A model generated the notes under the pieces. That model was not told where the DNA came from. It worked only from the letters and a program-made list of their open reading frames with translations, and made no database searches. A stretch of DNA of 55,949 bases. It comes from Lentzea aerocolonigenes (lineage in GTDB: Bacteria; Actinomycetota; Actinomycetes; Mycobacteriales; Pseudonocardiaceae). The stretch is from assembly GCF_000955955.1 (NCBI RefSeq), contig NZ_JYJG01000121.1:1-55949 (forward strand), written 5' to 3'. Positions 16,369-25,302 of this stretch are shown piece by piece; the stretch's first letter is position 1, and each line of letters begins with the position of its first letter. The translations under genes were made by a program, and so were the position numbers.

Positions 16369-17535
16369 TCAACCGACTAGCTGCTCGCTCGCAATCACGA
16401 CTTCTGTCGGTATTTCGCGGACGTCGCGGCGGTTGAACGTGAGCAGCACGGCCGCGACCGCGCAGAGAACCGCTGCCAGGACGAACGGCTGCGCGAGGTG
16501 GCTGACGAACGTCGCCGCCAGCGCTCCGCCGAGCCAGCGCAGGAAGTTGTACCCGGCGCTCGCCACCGGCCTCGGCGCGTCGCTGACGCTCATCGCGGTA
16601 CCGGTGAACAGGGTGTTCAGCAGGCCGCTGACCAGGCCGCTGACGATCACGGCGACCACCAGCAACGGCTTGCTCGGCACCGCCATCAGGAGCATGAGCA
16701 GGGCGAACGCGAGGACCGACCCGATGATCGCTCGCTTCTCGCCGACCCGGTCCGCCAGACGCGGCGCGAGGAAGACGCTGGACACCGCGACGCACACGCC
16801 CCAGCCGAAGAAGATCAGTCCGATCTCGACCGCACCCCACTGCAGGACGAACGGTGACCAGGCCAGAACGGTGAAGAAGGCGGCCGTGTAGAGGGCGGCA
16901 CCGATGGAGGTCCGCAGCAGCGTCGGGTGCTTGAGGGCCTTGAGTGGGTCGAGCAGGCTGATCTTCGGACGTTCGTGGTGGGAGTCCCTGGCCAGGAACG
17001 CTGCGCAAAGGATCAGCGCGACGGCCATCAGGATCGCGGTACCGAGGAACGGTCCGCGCCAGGAGAAGCTGCCGAGCAACGCGCCGAGCAGCGGCCCGAC
17101 GCTCAGACCGAGACCGAGCGCGGCCTCGTAGAGCAGGATCGCGGCTTTCTGCCCGCCGCTGGCCGCGCCGACGATGACGCTGAGCGCGGTCGCGATGAAG
17201 AACGCGTTGCCGAGCCCCCAGACGGCCCGCAGTCCCACGAGCTGGCCGATGCTCCCCGCCGCCGAGCACGCGAGCGTGGCGATGACGATCAGCGCGAGCC
17301 CGCCGACGAGCGTGCGCTTGGCCCCGAACCGCGCCGTCGCGGCACCCGTGAAGAGCATCGCCACGACCTGGACGCCGAGGTAGGAGGAGAAGAGGAGGGT
17401 GACCTGCGACGGTGTTGCGTGCAGACCCTCCGCGATGGACAACAGGATCGGGTCCACGAGCCCGATCCCCATGAAGGCGATGACCGCGGCGAACGCCGTG
17501 ATCCACACCTGCTTGGGCTGAGCTTTGAAATTCAC
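16369..17535 (-). CDS. MFS efflux transporter (DHA1-like)
   Basis: This 388-residue membrane protein has 12 predicted helices. The N-terminus (WITAFAAVIAFMGIGLVDPI) and motif A (GAATARFGAKRTLVGG) are typical of drug:H+ antiporters. GLGLSVGPLLGALLGSFSWR is the antiporter motif C region in helix 5, and a second A-like motif is LADRVGEKRAIIG. The GTG start lies in an AT-rich upstream stretch (17536-17575) holding several TTAGC-like half-sites, perhaps a repressor operator shared with the divergent HAD gene. It may be co-transcribed with the PhoX genes, though a hairpin intervenes. Confidence 0.88.
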   Translation of the reverse strand: MNFKAQPKQVWITAFAAVIAFMGIGLVDPILLSIAEGLHATPSQVTLLFSSYLGVQVVAMLFTGAATARFGAKRTLVGGLALIVIATLACSAAGSIGQLVGLRAVWGLGNAFFIATALSVIVGAASGGQKAAILLYEAALGLGLSVGPLLGALLGSFSWRGPFLGTAILMAVALILCAAFLARDSHHERPKISLLDPLKALKHPTLLRTSIGAALYTAAFFTVLAWSPFVLQWGAVEIGLIFFGWGVCVAVSSVFLAPRLADRVGEKRAIIGSVLAFALLMLLMAVPSKPLLVVAVIVSGLVSGLLNTLFTGTAMSVSDAPRPVASAGYNFLRWLGGALAATFVSHLAQPFVLAAVLCAVAAVLLTFNRRDVREIPTEVVIASEQLVG

Positions 17536-17602
17536 TTAGCTACCCTAACAGAATTTGATTAGCATAGCGAAGTATCGTGTGGCACAGGGTACGGTTCGTG
17601 GT

Positions 17603-18232
17603 GTGGAAGCGGTGATCTTCGACCTCGATGGCGTGCTGATCGACTCCGAGCAGGTGTGGGACGAGGTGCGGCAGTCGTTCGCCGCTGCTCACGGAGGTGT
17701 CTGGACTGCTACCGCCACCCGTGACATGCAGGGGATGTCGACGCCCGAGTGGGGCGCGTACCTGGTGTCGGCCGTGGGCGTTCAGCTGTCCGCATCCGAG
17801 GCGTCCGCCGGTGTGATCGCCGAGATGGAGAAGGCGTACGCAGCACACCTTCCGGTGATTCCCGGTGCGGTGGACGCGGTTCGTGAGGTGGCTTCCCGGT
17901 TCCCCGTGGCGATCGCTTCCTCGGCGCCGGCGGTGCTGATCAAGGTGTTCCTGGACGTGACCGGGCTGCCGGTGCCCGTCGCGGTGTCGTCGGAGGAGTG
18001 CGCTTCGGGCAAGCCTTCGCCGGACGTGTATTTGCTGGCGGCGTCCCGGCTCGGCGTTTCGGCTTCTTCTTGTTACGCCGTCGAGGATTCGACGAACGGG
18101 CTGCGCGCCGCACTGGCCGCGGGGATGACCGTGCTCGCGGTGCCGAACCCGCATTTCCCGCCTGCTCCGGAAGTGCTGGATCAGGTGCGGGTGCTGTCCT
18201 CGATCGCCGAGCTGCCGGCCGCGCTGACGTAG
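17603..18232 (+). CDS. HAD-superfamily hydrolase (beta-phosphoglucomutase-like)
   Basis: This is a 209-residue soluble phosphatase or phosphomutase. Motif I is VIFDLDGVLIDSE with the nucleophile and acid/base Asps, motif II is AIASSAP, motif III is the Lys in SGKPSPDVYLLAA, and motif IV is AVEDSTNGLRAALAAGM. A helical cap follows motif I (subfamily IA). The GTG at 17603 gives the standard N-terminus MEAVIFDLDG. The 3' end overlaps the convergent membrane-protein gene by 52 bases. Confidence 0.88.
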   Translation: MEAVIFDLDGVLIDSEQVWDEVRQSFAAAHGGVWTATATRDMQGMSTPEWGAYLVSAVGVQLSASEASAGVIAEMEKAYAAHLPVIPGAVDAVREVASRFPVAIASSAPAVLIKVFLDVTGLPVPVAVSSEECASGKPSPDVYLLAASRLGVSASSCYAVEDSTNGLRAALAAGMTVLAVPNPHFPPAPEVLDQVRVLSSIAELPAALT

Positions 18233-18756
18233 CTCGTCGCTGCCATGCCGATCGCGATGCAGGTGCACGCGATGACGCCCTTCGGCCAGTAGATGTGGCT
18301 GTCGAGGAACAGGAAGCTGCCGGTGAGGAGGAAGGCTGCTCCTGGGATCGCCTTGAGCTTGTGCTTGAGCAGCGCGCAGACGGCTATGGCGATGCTGGCC
18401 GCGAAGAACGACCACGCACCAATGGTTCCGAGCTCGTTGCCGATCCTGAAGATCGGCGCGGCGGCGTCACGTCCACCGTTCAACGTCATCGCCCCGCCGC
18501 CGATGCCAGCCAACGCGTCCAGCGCGCCGTAGAAGACGGCGTAGCCGAACGCGGCGAGCCGGGCGGGGTAGCGCACGAGCTTCGGGCTGTCTTCGAGCAG
18601 AACCCATTGCGCGGCACCGAGAAGCGGGAAGATCACCGCCAGGATGATGTGCATGTTCTGCCACCACTGCGCGGTCGACGCGTCGAGGTGATGCGGGTGG
18701 GTCAGGCCGATGCCGGCGAGGATCAGGCCGGGAACAGCCAGGAGCAGCGTGCGCAC
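18181..18756 (-). CDS. Integral membrane protein, about five helices
   Basis: I do not recognise this 191-residue protein. The hydrophobic segments are near residues 5-18, 35-55, 65-82, 108-130 and 138-180. The N-terminal loop has a THPHHLDASTAQWWQNMHI stretch rich in His and Trp, which could face the outside. It forms a two-gene unit with the 43-residue ORF upstream (nine-base gap). Its C-terminal coding part overlaps the HAD gene on the other strand. Confidence 0.72.
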   Translation of the reverse strand: MRTLLLAVPGLILAGIGLTHPHHLDASTAQWWQNMHIILAVIFPLLGAAQWVLLEDSPKLVRYPARLAAFGYAVFYGALDALAGIGGGAMTLNGGRDAAAPIFRIGNELGTIGAWSFFAASIAIAVCALLKHKLKAIPGAAFLLTGSFLFLDSHIYWPKGVIACTCIAIGMAATSYVSAAGSSAIEDSTRT

Positions 18757-18765
18757 CCGCGGACG

Positions 18766-18897
18766 CTAGCGCTGGTCGTTGACGCTGGTCCACTCGAAGC
18801 CCGCGACGCTCCAGCCGCGGTTGATGTCGGGGACGCTGTAGGCCCCCGCGACGATCAAGGCGATTCCGGCCAACGCGAACAGTGCTCTGCGAACCAT
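18766..18897 (-). CDS. Small exported or membrane peptide, 43 residues
   Basis: The peptide begins MVRRALFALAGIALIVAGAY, then SVPDINRGWSVAG, and ends FEWTSVNDQR. It has an N-terminal hydrophobic helix and a short aromatic tail. A clear ribosome site (AAAGGAG, seven bases before the ATG on the minus strand) supports it. It precedes the five-helix membrane-protein gene by nine bases, so the two are likely one operon. The function is unknown. Confidence 0.6.
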   Translation of the reverse strand: MVRRALFALAGIALIVAGAYSVPDINRGWSVAGFEWTSVNDQR

Positions 18898-18945
18898 CGA
18901 TCCGCTCCTTTCCGTTGGGAGACCTCATCGTGCGGGGCGGCTGCG

Positions 18946-18957
18946 GGGACCGGTCCC
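18946..18957. promoter_or_regulatory. Perfect 12-bp palindrome GGGACCGGTCCC
   Basis: It lies between the divergent small-membrane-protein operon and the SDR gene. It is a candidate operator for either. The rest of 18898-19043 shows no coding potential. Confidence 0.3.
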
Positions 18958-19043
18958 GCCAGCGACAGCAGGAGTTGGGCTCAGACGTTCAGGCAGCTAC
19001 GGGTGCTATCGCTCGTGGCTGACGCGGTCCTAGCGTGGCGCCC

Positions 19044-19778
19044 ATGACGCATCGAGTTGCTGTGGTCACGGGCACGGCGCAGGGCATGGGGCTGCGGATC
19101 GCGGACGTGCTGCGCGCGGACGGGTTCGCCGTCGTCGGCTTCGACCTGCAGGAGAGCAAGGACGGGATCGTCGGCAACGTCGCCAGCGCCGAGGACGTCC
19201 AGCGGCTGACCGATCACGTGACCAACACCCACGGACGGGTGGACGTGCTGGTCAACAACGCCGGGATCGCGGGCATCGTGCCGTTCGAGGACACCAGCCT
19301 CGAGCAGTGGGAGCGGATCATGGCGGTCAACCTGACCGGGCCGTTCCTGCTCACCAAGGCGCTGGGCAGGATCATGCTGCAGCAGGGTTCTGGCAGCGTC
19401 GTCAACATCGCGTCGGTCGCAGGGCTGCAGGGTGTGGCGGACCGAGCCGCGTACAACACGACCAAGCACGGGTTGATCGGGCTGACGCGCACGCTCGCCG
19501 TCGAGTGGGGCGGGCGGGGGATCCGGGTCAACGCCGTGTGTCCCGGCTGGGTCAAGACCGAGATGGACGTCGAGTCGCAGGCCGGCGGTTACTACGTCGA
19601 CGAGGACATCACGAACCACGTGCCGATGAACAGGTTCGCGGCGCCGGACGACATCGCGCAGGCCGTCAGGTTCCTGGCGAGCGACAACGCGCGGTACGTC
19701 AACGGCGTCGCGCTGCCCGTGGACGGCGGGTGGACCGCGGACGGCAGCTGGCAGAAGCTGCGGCTCTCGAAGCGCTGA
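19044..19778 (+). CDS. Short-chain dehydrogenase/reductase (FabG-like)
   Basis: This 244-residue oxidoreductase has VAVVTGTAQGMGLRIA at the dinucleotide site, VLVNNAGIAG, catalytic Ser in VVNIASVAG, and Tyr/Lys in YNTTKHGLIGLTRTLAVEW. The ending RYVNGVALPVDGGWTAD is typical of classical SDRs. The ATG at 19044 is preferred over the in-frame GTG at 19035, because the TAGCGT upstream fits an actinobacterial -10 with a very short leader. A long perfect hairpin follows immediately. Confidence 0.88.
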   Translation: MTHRVAVVTGTAQGMGLRIADVLRADGFAVVGFDLQESKDGIVGNVASAEDVQRLTDHVTNTHGRVDVLVNNAGIAGIVPFEDTSLEQWERIMAVNLTGPFLLTKALGRIMLQQGSGSVVNIASVAGLQGVADRAAYNTTKHGLIGLTRTLAVEWGGRGIRVNAVCPGWVKTEMDVESQAGGYYVDEDITNHVPMNRFAAPDDIAQAVRFLASDNARYVNGVALPVDGGWTADGSWQKLRLSKR

Positions 19779-19782
19779 ACGG

Positions 19783-19827
19783 CGTCTGCAAGTACCGCCA
19801 ACTCGGAGTTGGCGGTACTTGCAGACG
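19783..19827. terminator. Perfect 22-bp hairpin, bidirectional terminator
   Basis: Arms 19783-19804 and 19806-19827 are exact reverse complements around a single base. It lies five bases after the SDR stop and six bases before the 3' end of ino1 on the other strand, so it can terminate both. There is no T run. Confidence 0.8.
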
Positions 19828-19832
19828 ACAGA

Positions 19833-20915
19833 TCACTCGCCGCGGATGAAGGCCTCGACGGCCGCGTGGGCCTCGGGGTCCGAGTACTGCACGGGCGGGG
19901 ACTTCATGAAGTACGACGACGCCGAGAGGATCGGGCCGCCGATGCCCCGGTCCAGGGCGATCTTCGCCGCGCGGACCGCGTCGATGATGATGCCCGCGGA
20001 GTTCGGGGAGTCCCAGACCTCGAGCTTGTACTCGAGGTTCAGCGGCACGTCACCGAACGCGCGGCCTTCCAGCCGCACGTACGCCCACTTGCGGTCGTCG
20101 AGCCACGCCACGTAGTCCGACGGGCCGATGTGGACGTTGTCCTTGCCGATGTCGCGGGACAGCTGCGAGGTCACGGACTGCGTCTTGGAGACCTTCTTGG
20201 ACTCCAGGCGCTCCAGTTCCTTCATGTTCAGGAAGTCCATGTTGCCGCCCACGTTCAGCTGCATGGTGCGGTCGAGCTGGACCCCGCGGTCCTCGAACAA
20301 CTTGGCCAGCACGCGGTGCGTGATGGTGGCGCCGACCTGGGACTTGATGTCGTCACCCACGATCGGCACGCCGGCCGCGCGGAACTTCTCCGCCCACTCC
20401 GGGTCCGACGCGATGAAGACCGGCAGCGCGTTGACGAACGCCACACCGGCGTCGATGGCGCACTGGGCGTAGAAGCGGTCAGCCTCTTCCGAACCCACCG
20501 GCAGGTACGAGACGAGCACGTCGACCTCGGCGTCGCGAAGAGCCGCGACGACGTCGACCGGCTCGAAGTCGGACTCCTCGATCGTCTCCCGGTAGAACCG
20601 GCCGAGCCCGTCGAAGGTGTGCCCGCGCTGCACGACGACGCCCAACGGTGGCACGTCCGCGATCTTGATCGTGTTGTTCTCGCTGGCCACGATCGCCTCG
20701 GCCAGGTCGACACCGACCTTCTTCGCGTCCACGTCGAACGCGGCCACGAACTCGACATCGCGCACGTGGTAGTCGCCGAACTGCACGTGCATCAGGCCGG
20801 GCACGCGGGTGTTCGGGTCGGCGTCCGCGTAGTAGTGGACGCCCTGCACCAGCGACGCCGCGCAGTTGCCAACCCCGACGATGGCCACTCGAACGGTGCG
20901 GCGATTTCCGCCCAT
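19833..20915 (-). CDS. ino1: Inositol-3-phosphate synthase
   Basis: This 360-residue NAD-dependent enzyme converts glucose 6-phosphate to inositol 3-phosphate, the source of inositol for phosphatidylinositol and mycothiol. The Rossmann motif [18 protein letters not shown] is at the N-terminus. Family blocks [45 protein letters not shown] and [12 protein letters not shown] follow. The ATG at 20915 follows AAGGAGG by eight bases; an upstream TTG at 20936 would place that site inside the coding region. It lies 30 bases after the PadR gene, the same pair as Rv0047c-Rv0046c in M. tuberculosis. Confidence 0.96.
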   Translation of the reverse strand: MGGNRRTVRVAIVGVGNCAASLVQGVHYYADADPNTRVPGLMHVQFGDYHVRDVEFVAAFDVDAKKVGVDLAEAIVASENNTIKIADVPPLGVVVQRGHTFDGLGRFYRETIEESDFEPVDVVAALRDAEVDVLVSYLPVGSEEADRFYAQCAIDAGVAFVNALPVFIASDPEWAEKFRAAGVPIVGDDIKSQVGATITHRVLAKLFEDRGVQLDRTMQLNVGGNMDFLNMKELERLESKKVSKTQSVTSQLSRDIGKDNVHIGPSDYVAWLDDRKWAYVRLEGRAFGDVPLNLEYKLEVWDSPNSAGIIIDAVRAAKIALDRGIGGPILSASSYFMKSPPVQYSDPEAHAAVEAFIRGE

Positions 20916-20945
20916 TGCCGAGTCCTCCTTGATCAACGGTGAGTA

Positions 20946-21482
20946 CTACTCGTCCTGCTCGGACTGTTCGTGCGCGATGAGCTCGTTGAGCCACCGCACC
21001 TCGCGCTCCGTGCTTTCCAGGCCCTGTCTGTGCAGCTCACGGGTGTAGCGGTCGATCTGCTCACTCGTGCGCGTGAGCCGCTCACGCAGCCCCTCCCTGC
21101 GTTCTTCGACACACCGCCGCCTGCCTTCCAGGATGCGCATCCTGACGTCGGCGGGCGTGCGTGAGAAGAACGCCAGGTGGACTCCGAACGAGTCGTCGTC
21201 CCAGGTCTGCGGACCCGCGTTGGCGAGGAGGTCGGCGAACCGCTCCTTACCCTCCGGTGTCAGCTTGTAGACCTTGCGAGCCCGACGTCCCCAAGAAAGA
21301 GCCGACTCCTCCGGCCCTTCCTCCACGATCAGGCCCGCCCGTTGGAGTCGCCGCAGTGTTGGGTACAGCGATCCGTAGGAGAACGCGCGAAACGCTCCGA
21401 GCAGGTCGTGCAAGCGCTTGCGCAGCTCGTAGCCGTGCATGGGCGCCTCGTGCAGCAGGCCGAGCAGCGCGAACTCGAACAC
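20946..21482 (-). CDS. PadR-family transcriptional regulator
   Basis: This 178-residue regulator has a winged helix N-terminus (FALLGLLHEAPMHGYELRKR, then SYGSLYPTLRRLQRAGLI and VYKLTPEGKERF). A C-terminal helical dimerisation part with ESTEREVRWLNELIAHEQ follows. The GTG start has GGAGG five bases upstream. The gene leads an operon with ino1 and is preceded by a TATAAT sequence next to a dyad (21524-21536), which suggests autoregulation and control of inositol synthesis. Confidence 0.93.
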   Translation of the reverse strand: MFEFALLGLLHEAPMHGYELRKRLHDLLGAFRAFSYGSLYPTLRRLQRAGLIVEEGPEESALSWGRRARKVYKLTPEGKERFADLLANAGPQTWDDDSFGVHLAFFSRTPADVRMRILEGRRRCVEERREGLRERLTRTSEQIDRYTRELHRQGLESTEREVRWLNELIAHEQSEQDE

Positions 21483-21519
21483 GAGTCACCTCCTCGCGCC
21501 TGCACCGATAGGTGAGGCG

Positions 21520-21536
21520 ATTATATCGCCGCGATA
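21520..21536 (-). promoter_or_regulatory. -10 element and overlapping dyad upstream of padR-ino1
   Basis: The minus strand reads TATAAT at 21525-21520, 38 bases before the PadR start. A dyad TATCGC-C-GCGATA spans 21524-21536 and touches this -10. The dyad resembles short AT/GC dyads used by PadR proteins. No convincing -35 is seen. The assignment of the regulator is inferred. Confidence 0.5.
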
Positions 21537-21647
21537 CATCGATGGCCCCTCTCAACTGTGGGATGTGGCACACCGTCATATCGCGCCGGACCGCGCTGCC
21601 CTGAACGGCCCATCATCGCCAAAGCGGTCGGCACGTACTCTGGTCAC

Positions 21648-22046
21648 GTGTTGACCCAACGGCAGGTGGTGGACTACTCGCTGCAGCGGCGTGCGCTGCT
21701 GGCGGAGGTCTACTCCGGCCGCACGGGCACCATGGAGGTCTGCGACGCGTCCCCGTACCTGCTGCGAGCTGCGAAGTTCCACGGTACGCAGACGGAAGTG
21801 CCTTGCCCTGTGTGTCGCAAGGAACCCCTCACCAACGTGTCTTGGGTCTACGGTGACGAGCTCAAGCACGCGACAGGCTCGGCGCGTACAGCCGAGGAAC
21901 TGGCGAAGATGGCAACCCTCTTCGACGAGTTCACCGTGTACGTCGTCGAAGTTTGCCGCACATGCAGTTGGAACCACCTGGTGCAGTCATACGTCCTGGG
22001 GAAGCGTGGGCTGGAAAAGCCACGCAGGAGGACTGCGGCGGAATGA
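21648..22046 (+). CDS. DUF5318 family zinc-ribbon-like protein
   Basis: This 132-residue protein matches the mycobacterial Rv0049 type. It starts LTQRQVVDYSLQRRALLAEV, has the first Cys pair in VPCPVCRKEPLT and the second in VCRTCSWNHLVQSY, and ends in a basic tail. The two CxxC pairs probably bind zinc. The function is unknown. It lies directly before the class A PBP gene, as in mycobacteria, and the GTG at 21648 gives the conserved N-terminus. Confidence 0.85.
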   Translation: MLTQRQVVDYSLQRRALLAEVYSGRTGTMEVCDASPYLLRAAKFHGTQTEVPCPVCRKEPLTNVSWVYGDELKHATGSARTAEELAKMATLFDEFTVYVVEVCRTCSWNHLVQSYVLGKRGLEKPRRRTAAE

Positions 22047-22126
22047 CGCTCAGGTGACACTGCTCCGAACGAAGTACGACCACCGAACCGCGTGCTGATG
22101 CACGCCGGTCTGGGAGGCCTTTTCAC

Positions 22127-24907
22127 GTGAACGACCAGCATGATGACCGGCAGCGTGGTGGCGAGCCGCAGTGGCCGACCGGGGACGACCCGGACGGCGG
22201 CGGCACGAGACGCGATGTCCCGAATCAGCCACGACCGGGCACTCCACCCGGCGGTTTCGCGCGCCCTCCTCAGGGTGGCACGCCACCCGGTGGTTTCCCA
22301 CAGCAGCAGCCACCACGCCGCCCGAACGGACCAGGCGGTCCGCAGGGTGGCCCTGGCGGCCCCGGCAGCCGTCCTCCGACGCCTCCCGGTGGCATGCCGA
22401 TGGCACCGCCTCCCGGCGGCCCGCAGGGTGGCCCTGGCAGCCGTCCTCCGACGCCTCCTGGCGGCATGCCGATGGCACCGCCGCCTCCCGGTGGCAGGCG
22501 TCCCGGCGGTCCTGGTGGCCCCGGCGGTCCCCAGGGCGGTCCCGGCCGTCCTGGCGTGCCACCGCGCAACCCCGGTGAGGAGCGGACCACGCAGCTGCCG
22601 CCGGTCAACCGGCCGACGCAGCGCGAACCCGATCTGCTGACCCACCGCGAGCCCGAGGACGAGTTCCTGCTGGCCGGCGGCGTCGACGACGAGGACGAGT
22701 ACTACGACGACGACGAGCCGGAGCTCACCGAAGAGGAGGAGCGTCGTCTGCGCAAGAAGAAGATCTGGAAGCGCGTCCGGATCGGCGCGTTCATCTTCAT
22801 CGGCCTGATGATCCTGGGCCCGGTGATCGCGATCGCGGTCGCGTACCCGCTGGTCGAGTGGCCGCGGCCAGATGAGGTCGCAGCGAACCAGGACAAGACG
22901 GTCACGCTGCTCTACTCGGACGGCTCCGAGATGGGCAAGATCTCCTCACCCGGTCAGAACCGCACGATGCTGACGTACGAGGAGATCCCCGAGAACGTCA
23001 AGCACGCGGTGCTGGCGGCGGAGGACGCGAACTTCTACGACAACCCCGGCTTCGACGCCAAGGCCATCCTGCGCGCGGCCTGGTTCCAGGTGACCAGCGG
23101 CTCCGGTGGTGGCTCCGGCCTGACGCAGCAGTACATCAAGAAGGCCAGCGGCAACGAGGACCCGACGCTGACCCGAAAGTTCACCGAGCTCGTCAAGGCC
23201 TACAAGATGAGCAACGAGTCGGACCACAACACGATCCTCACCGCGTACCTCAACACGGTGTACTTCGGTCGTGGCGCGAACGGCTTCAAGGCCGCGTCGC
23301 AGGTGTACTACAAGAAGGACATGAAGGACCTCACTCCTTCCGAGGCGGCGCTGATCGCGGCGATGATCCAGACGCCTTCCTGGTCGGAGGACAAGGAGTA
23401 CTCCCAGAAGCAGTGGAAGTACGTCCTCGGCCAGATGCGCGACAAGGGCTGGATCGACCAGGCCTACTACGACGCGCAGCAGTGGCCGACGCCGGTGGCG
23501 TTCGGCGACTCCCAGCCTGGTGGGCTCGAGGGCCCGCTCGCACGGGTGAGCCAGCAGGTCCAGAACGAGATGGACGCCGAGATGGTCGGCATCACGATGG
23601 AGAAGGCGCAGAAGGTCGGCGTCACCATCCAGACGACCATCGACCCGAAGATGCAGCAGGCGGCGACCGACGCGGTGAACGCCGTGATGGAGGGCCAGGA
23701 CCCGGAGCTGCGCACGTCGCTCAGCGCGATCGATCCCCAGTCCGGTGCGGTCAAGGCCTACTACCCGGGCAAGGACGGCCTGCAGGGCATCGACTACGCC
23801 AAGGGCACGATCCAGGAGGCCGGCTCGTCGTTCAAGCCGTTCGACCTGGTCGCCGCGCTGAAGATGGGCAAGGGCATCGGTGACACCTACGACGCGACAC
23901 CGCGCAAGATCGCGGGTGTGCAGATCCGCAACGCGGGTGGCACCACCTGCGGCAAGGAGTGCCCGATCAAGCAGGCGATGAAGGAATCGCTGAACACCGT
24001 CTTCTACGAGATGGTGGCGGGCAACGAGGGCACCGGGACCAAGGCCGTCGCGGACGCCGCGCACGCGGCCGGCATCCCGAAGACCGTCATGGTCAACGGC
24101 AAGTCCCAGGAGACGCTGGTCGGTGAGGGCGGCGGCCGTCCCAACGCCGGTATCGCCATCGGTGCGGACAACGCCCAGGTGCGCCCGTTCGACATGGCCT
24201 CGGCGTTCGCGACGTTCGCCGCGCGTGGCATCTACCGCGAGCCGTTCTTCATCACCAAGGTCACCGGTCCGACAGGCGACATCCTCTACCAGCACGCGGA
24301 CAAGCCGGTGCCGGCGTTCGACCCGGTGGAGGAGAAGAGCCGGGACATCGCCGACAACGTCACCGAGACGCTGAAGGACATCCCGGGCTACTCGCGGATT
24401 CCGTGCGCGGGCAACCGCGAGTGTGCCGGCAAGACCGGTACGCACGAGCTCCCCGGCAGTGCCGACCAGAACTCGAAGGCGTGGATGGTCGGCTACACGC
24501 CGCAACTCTCCGCCTCGGTGTGGATGGGCAAGGACCAGGGCAACGTGGCGATCAAGAACAAGGAGAACAAGGCGATCTTCGGTTCGGGCCTCCCGGGCCA
24601 GATCTGGAAGAAGTTCATGGACGCGGCGCTCTCGGGCACCCCGGTGGAGAAGTTCCCGAAGCCGAGGCCGCTCGGCAACTTCAACCCGCCGAAGCCGTCG
24701 AACACTCCCTCGAACACCCCGTCCAACACTCCGTCGAACACCCCGTCCAACACTCCGTCGAACACGCCGTCGAGGGACCCGGAGGAGCCCTGTGAGGGCT
24801 TCCTGTGCCCGAAGCCGCCGACGACGGGCAAGCCGACGACAACGACGACGACGCCGAAGCCCGGCATCCCGGGTCCAGGAGACGGGCGAAACCCCGGCGG
24901 CGGGTGA
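22127..24907 (+). CDS. Bifunctional class A penicillin-binding protein (PonA1 type)
   Basis: This 926-residue peptidoglycan glycosyltransferase/transpeptidase starts with a cytoplasmic Gly/Pro-rich disordered tail of about 160 residues containing internal duplications. An acidic segment and one membrane helix near 219-242 follow. The GT51 domain has its catalytic Glu at about E299 (AAEDANFYDNPGFD) and the block GLTQQYIKK. The transpeptidase has SSFK (Ser at about S567), SLN and KTGTHELPG. The C-terminus carries six NTPS repeats and a Pro/Thr-rich end. The position after DUF5318 matches ponA1. The GTG start follows GGAGG. A good terminator follows. Confidence 0.95.
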   Translation: MNDQHDDRQRGGEPQWPTGDDPDGGGTRRDVPNQPRPGTPPGGFARPPQGGTPPGGFPQQQPPRRPNGPGGPQGGPGGPGSRPPTPPGGMPMAPPPGGPQGGPGSRPPTPPGGMPMAPPPPGGRRPGGPGGPGGPQGGPGRPGVPPRNPGEERTTQLPPVNRPTQREPDLLTHREPEDEFLLAGGVDDEDEYYDDDEPELTEEEERRLRKKKIWKRVRIGAFIFIGLMILGPVIAIAVAYPLVEWPRPDEVAANQDKTVTLLYSDGSEMGKISSPGQNRTMLTYEEIPENVKHAVLAAEDANFYDNPGFDAKAILRAAWFQVTSGSGGGSGLTQQYIKKASGNEDPTLTRKFTELVKAYKMSNESDHNTILTAYLNTVYFGRGANGFKAASQVYYKKDMKDLTPSEAALIAAMIQTPSWSEDKEYSQKQWKYVLGQMRDKGWIDQAYYDAQQWPTPVAFGDSQPGGLEGPLARVSQQVQNEMDAEMVGITMEKAQKVGVTIQTTIDPKMQQAATDAVNAVMEGQDPELRTSLSAIDPQSGAVKAYYPGKDGLQGIDYAKGTIQEAGSSFKPFDLVAALKMGKGIGDTYDATPRKIAGVQIRNAGGTTCGKECPIKQAMKESLNTVFYEMVAGNEGTGTKAVADAAHAAGIPKTVMVNGKSQETLVGEGGGRPNAGIAIGADNAQVRPFDMASAFATFAARGIYREPFFITKVTGPTGDILYQHADKPVPAFDPVEEKSRDIADNVTETLKDIPGYSRIPCAGNRECAGKTGTHELPGSADQNSKAWMVGYTPQLSASVWMGKDQGNVAIKNKENKAIFGSGLPGQIWKKFMDAALSGTPVEKFPKPRPLGNFNPPKPSNTPSNTPSNTPSNTPSNTPSNTPSRDPEEPCEGFLCPKPPTTGKPTTTTTTPKPGIPGPGDGRNPGGG
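24701..24772 (+). repeat. Six 12-base repeats encoding NTPS
   Basis: Six tandem 12-base units encode (NTPS)x6 in the extracellular tail of the PBP. Two alternating codon versions suggest unit duplication in pairs. Copy number is likely variable between strains. Confidence 0.9.
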
Positions 24908-24924
24908 CACCCGTCGTCAGCTGA

Positions 24925-24953
24925 GGGCCTGGTGCGTTTCGCGCACCAGGCCC
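24925..24953 (+). terminator. Terminator of the PBP gene
   Basis: A 12-bp perfect stem (24925-24936 with 24942-24953) closes a 5-base loop and is followed by TTTCGCATTTC, 18 bases after the PBP stop. It marks the end of the conserved block before the secreted-protein cluster. Confidence 0.88.
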
Positions 24954-25302
24954 TTTCGCATTTCTAGATCATCATCTTTGCTACGAACGGTGGCCTTGAC
25001 GTCGCGTCGGGTGACCGGTTAACTCTTTTCCAGCGAGGGCCAGGGGAGGCCACTCGCAAACGGGCCTCAGGCCCACTGGGGGCGTCTCGGAGAGCACCAC
25101 GCCGAGTTTCTTTTGTCGTTGCTGGGGGGTTTCGACGTTTTTCTTCGCTCGGTTGTTCCGCGCTGCCCAAAAGCGGTAGGGGAGCAGACTCGAGCCGCGA
25201 TCCACGGTTGACCACTTCACTTGAACCCACCGATCTGTTCGAGCACGCGCATGCGCGCCCGCAGGTCTGATTGGCATGCACAAAACAATTGGGGGCTGTG
25301 CG
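24954..25302. other. Non-coding gap before the secreted-protein cluster
   Basis: No gene is supported here. Parts (25105-25170) are more AT-rich than the surroundings, with T runs and a six-G run at 25123-25128. TTGACC at 25208 could be a -35 element, but no good -10 follows. This is the probable left border of the inserted cluster; no repeat or integrase relic is recognised. Confidence 0.4.

Noticed and set aside
14297..17506. A 1069-codon minus-strand open frame ending as PhoX copy 2
   Set aside because: Its upstream 1.2 kb overlaps the MFS gene in another frame and is Arg/Gly-rich, unlike a protein. The ATG at 16312 has a good ribosome site and the family N-terminus.
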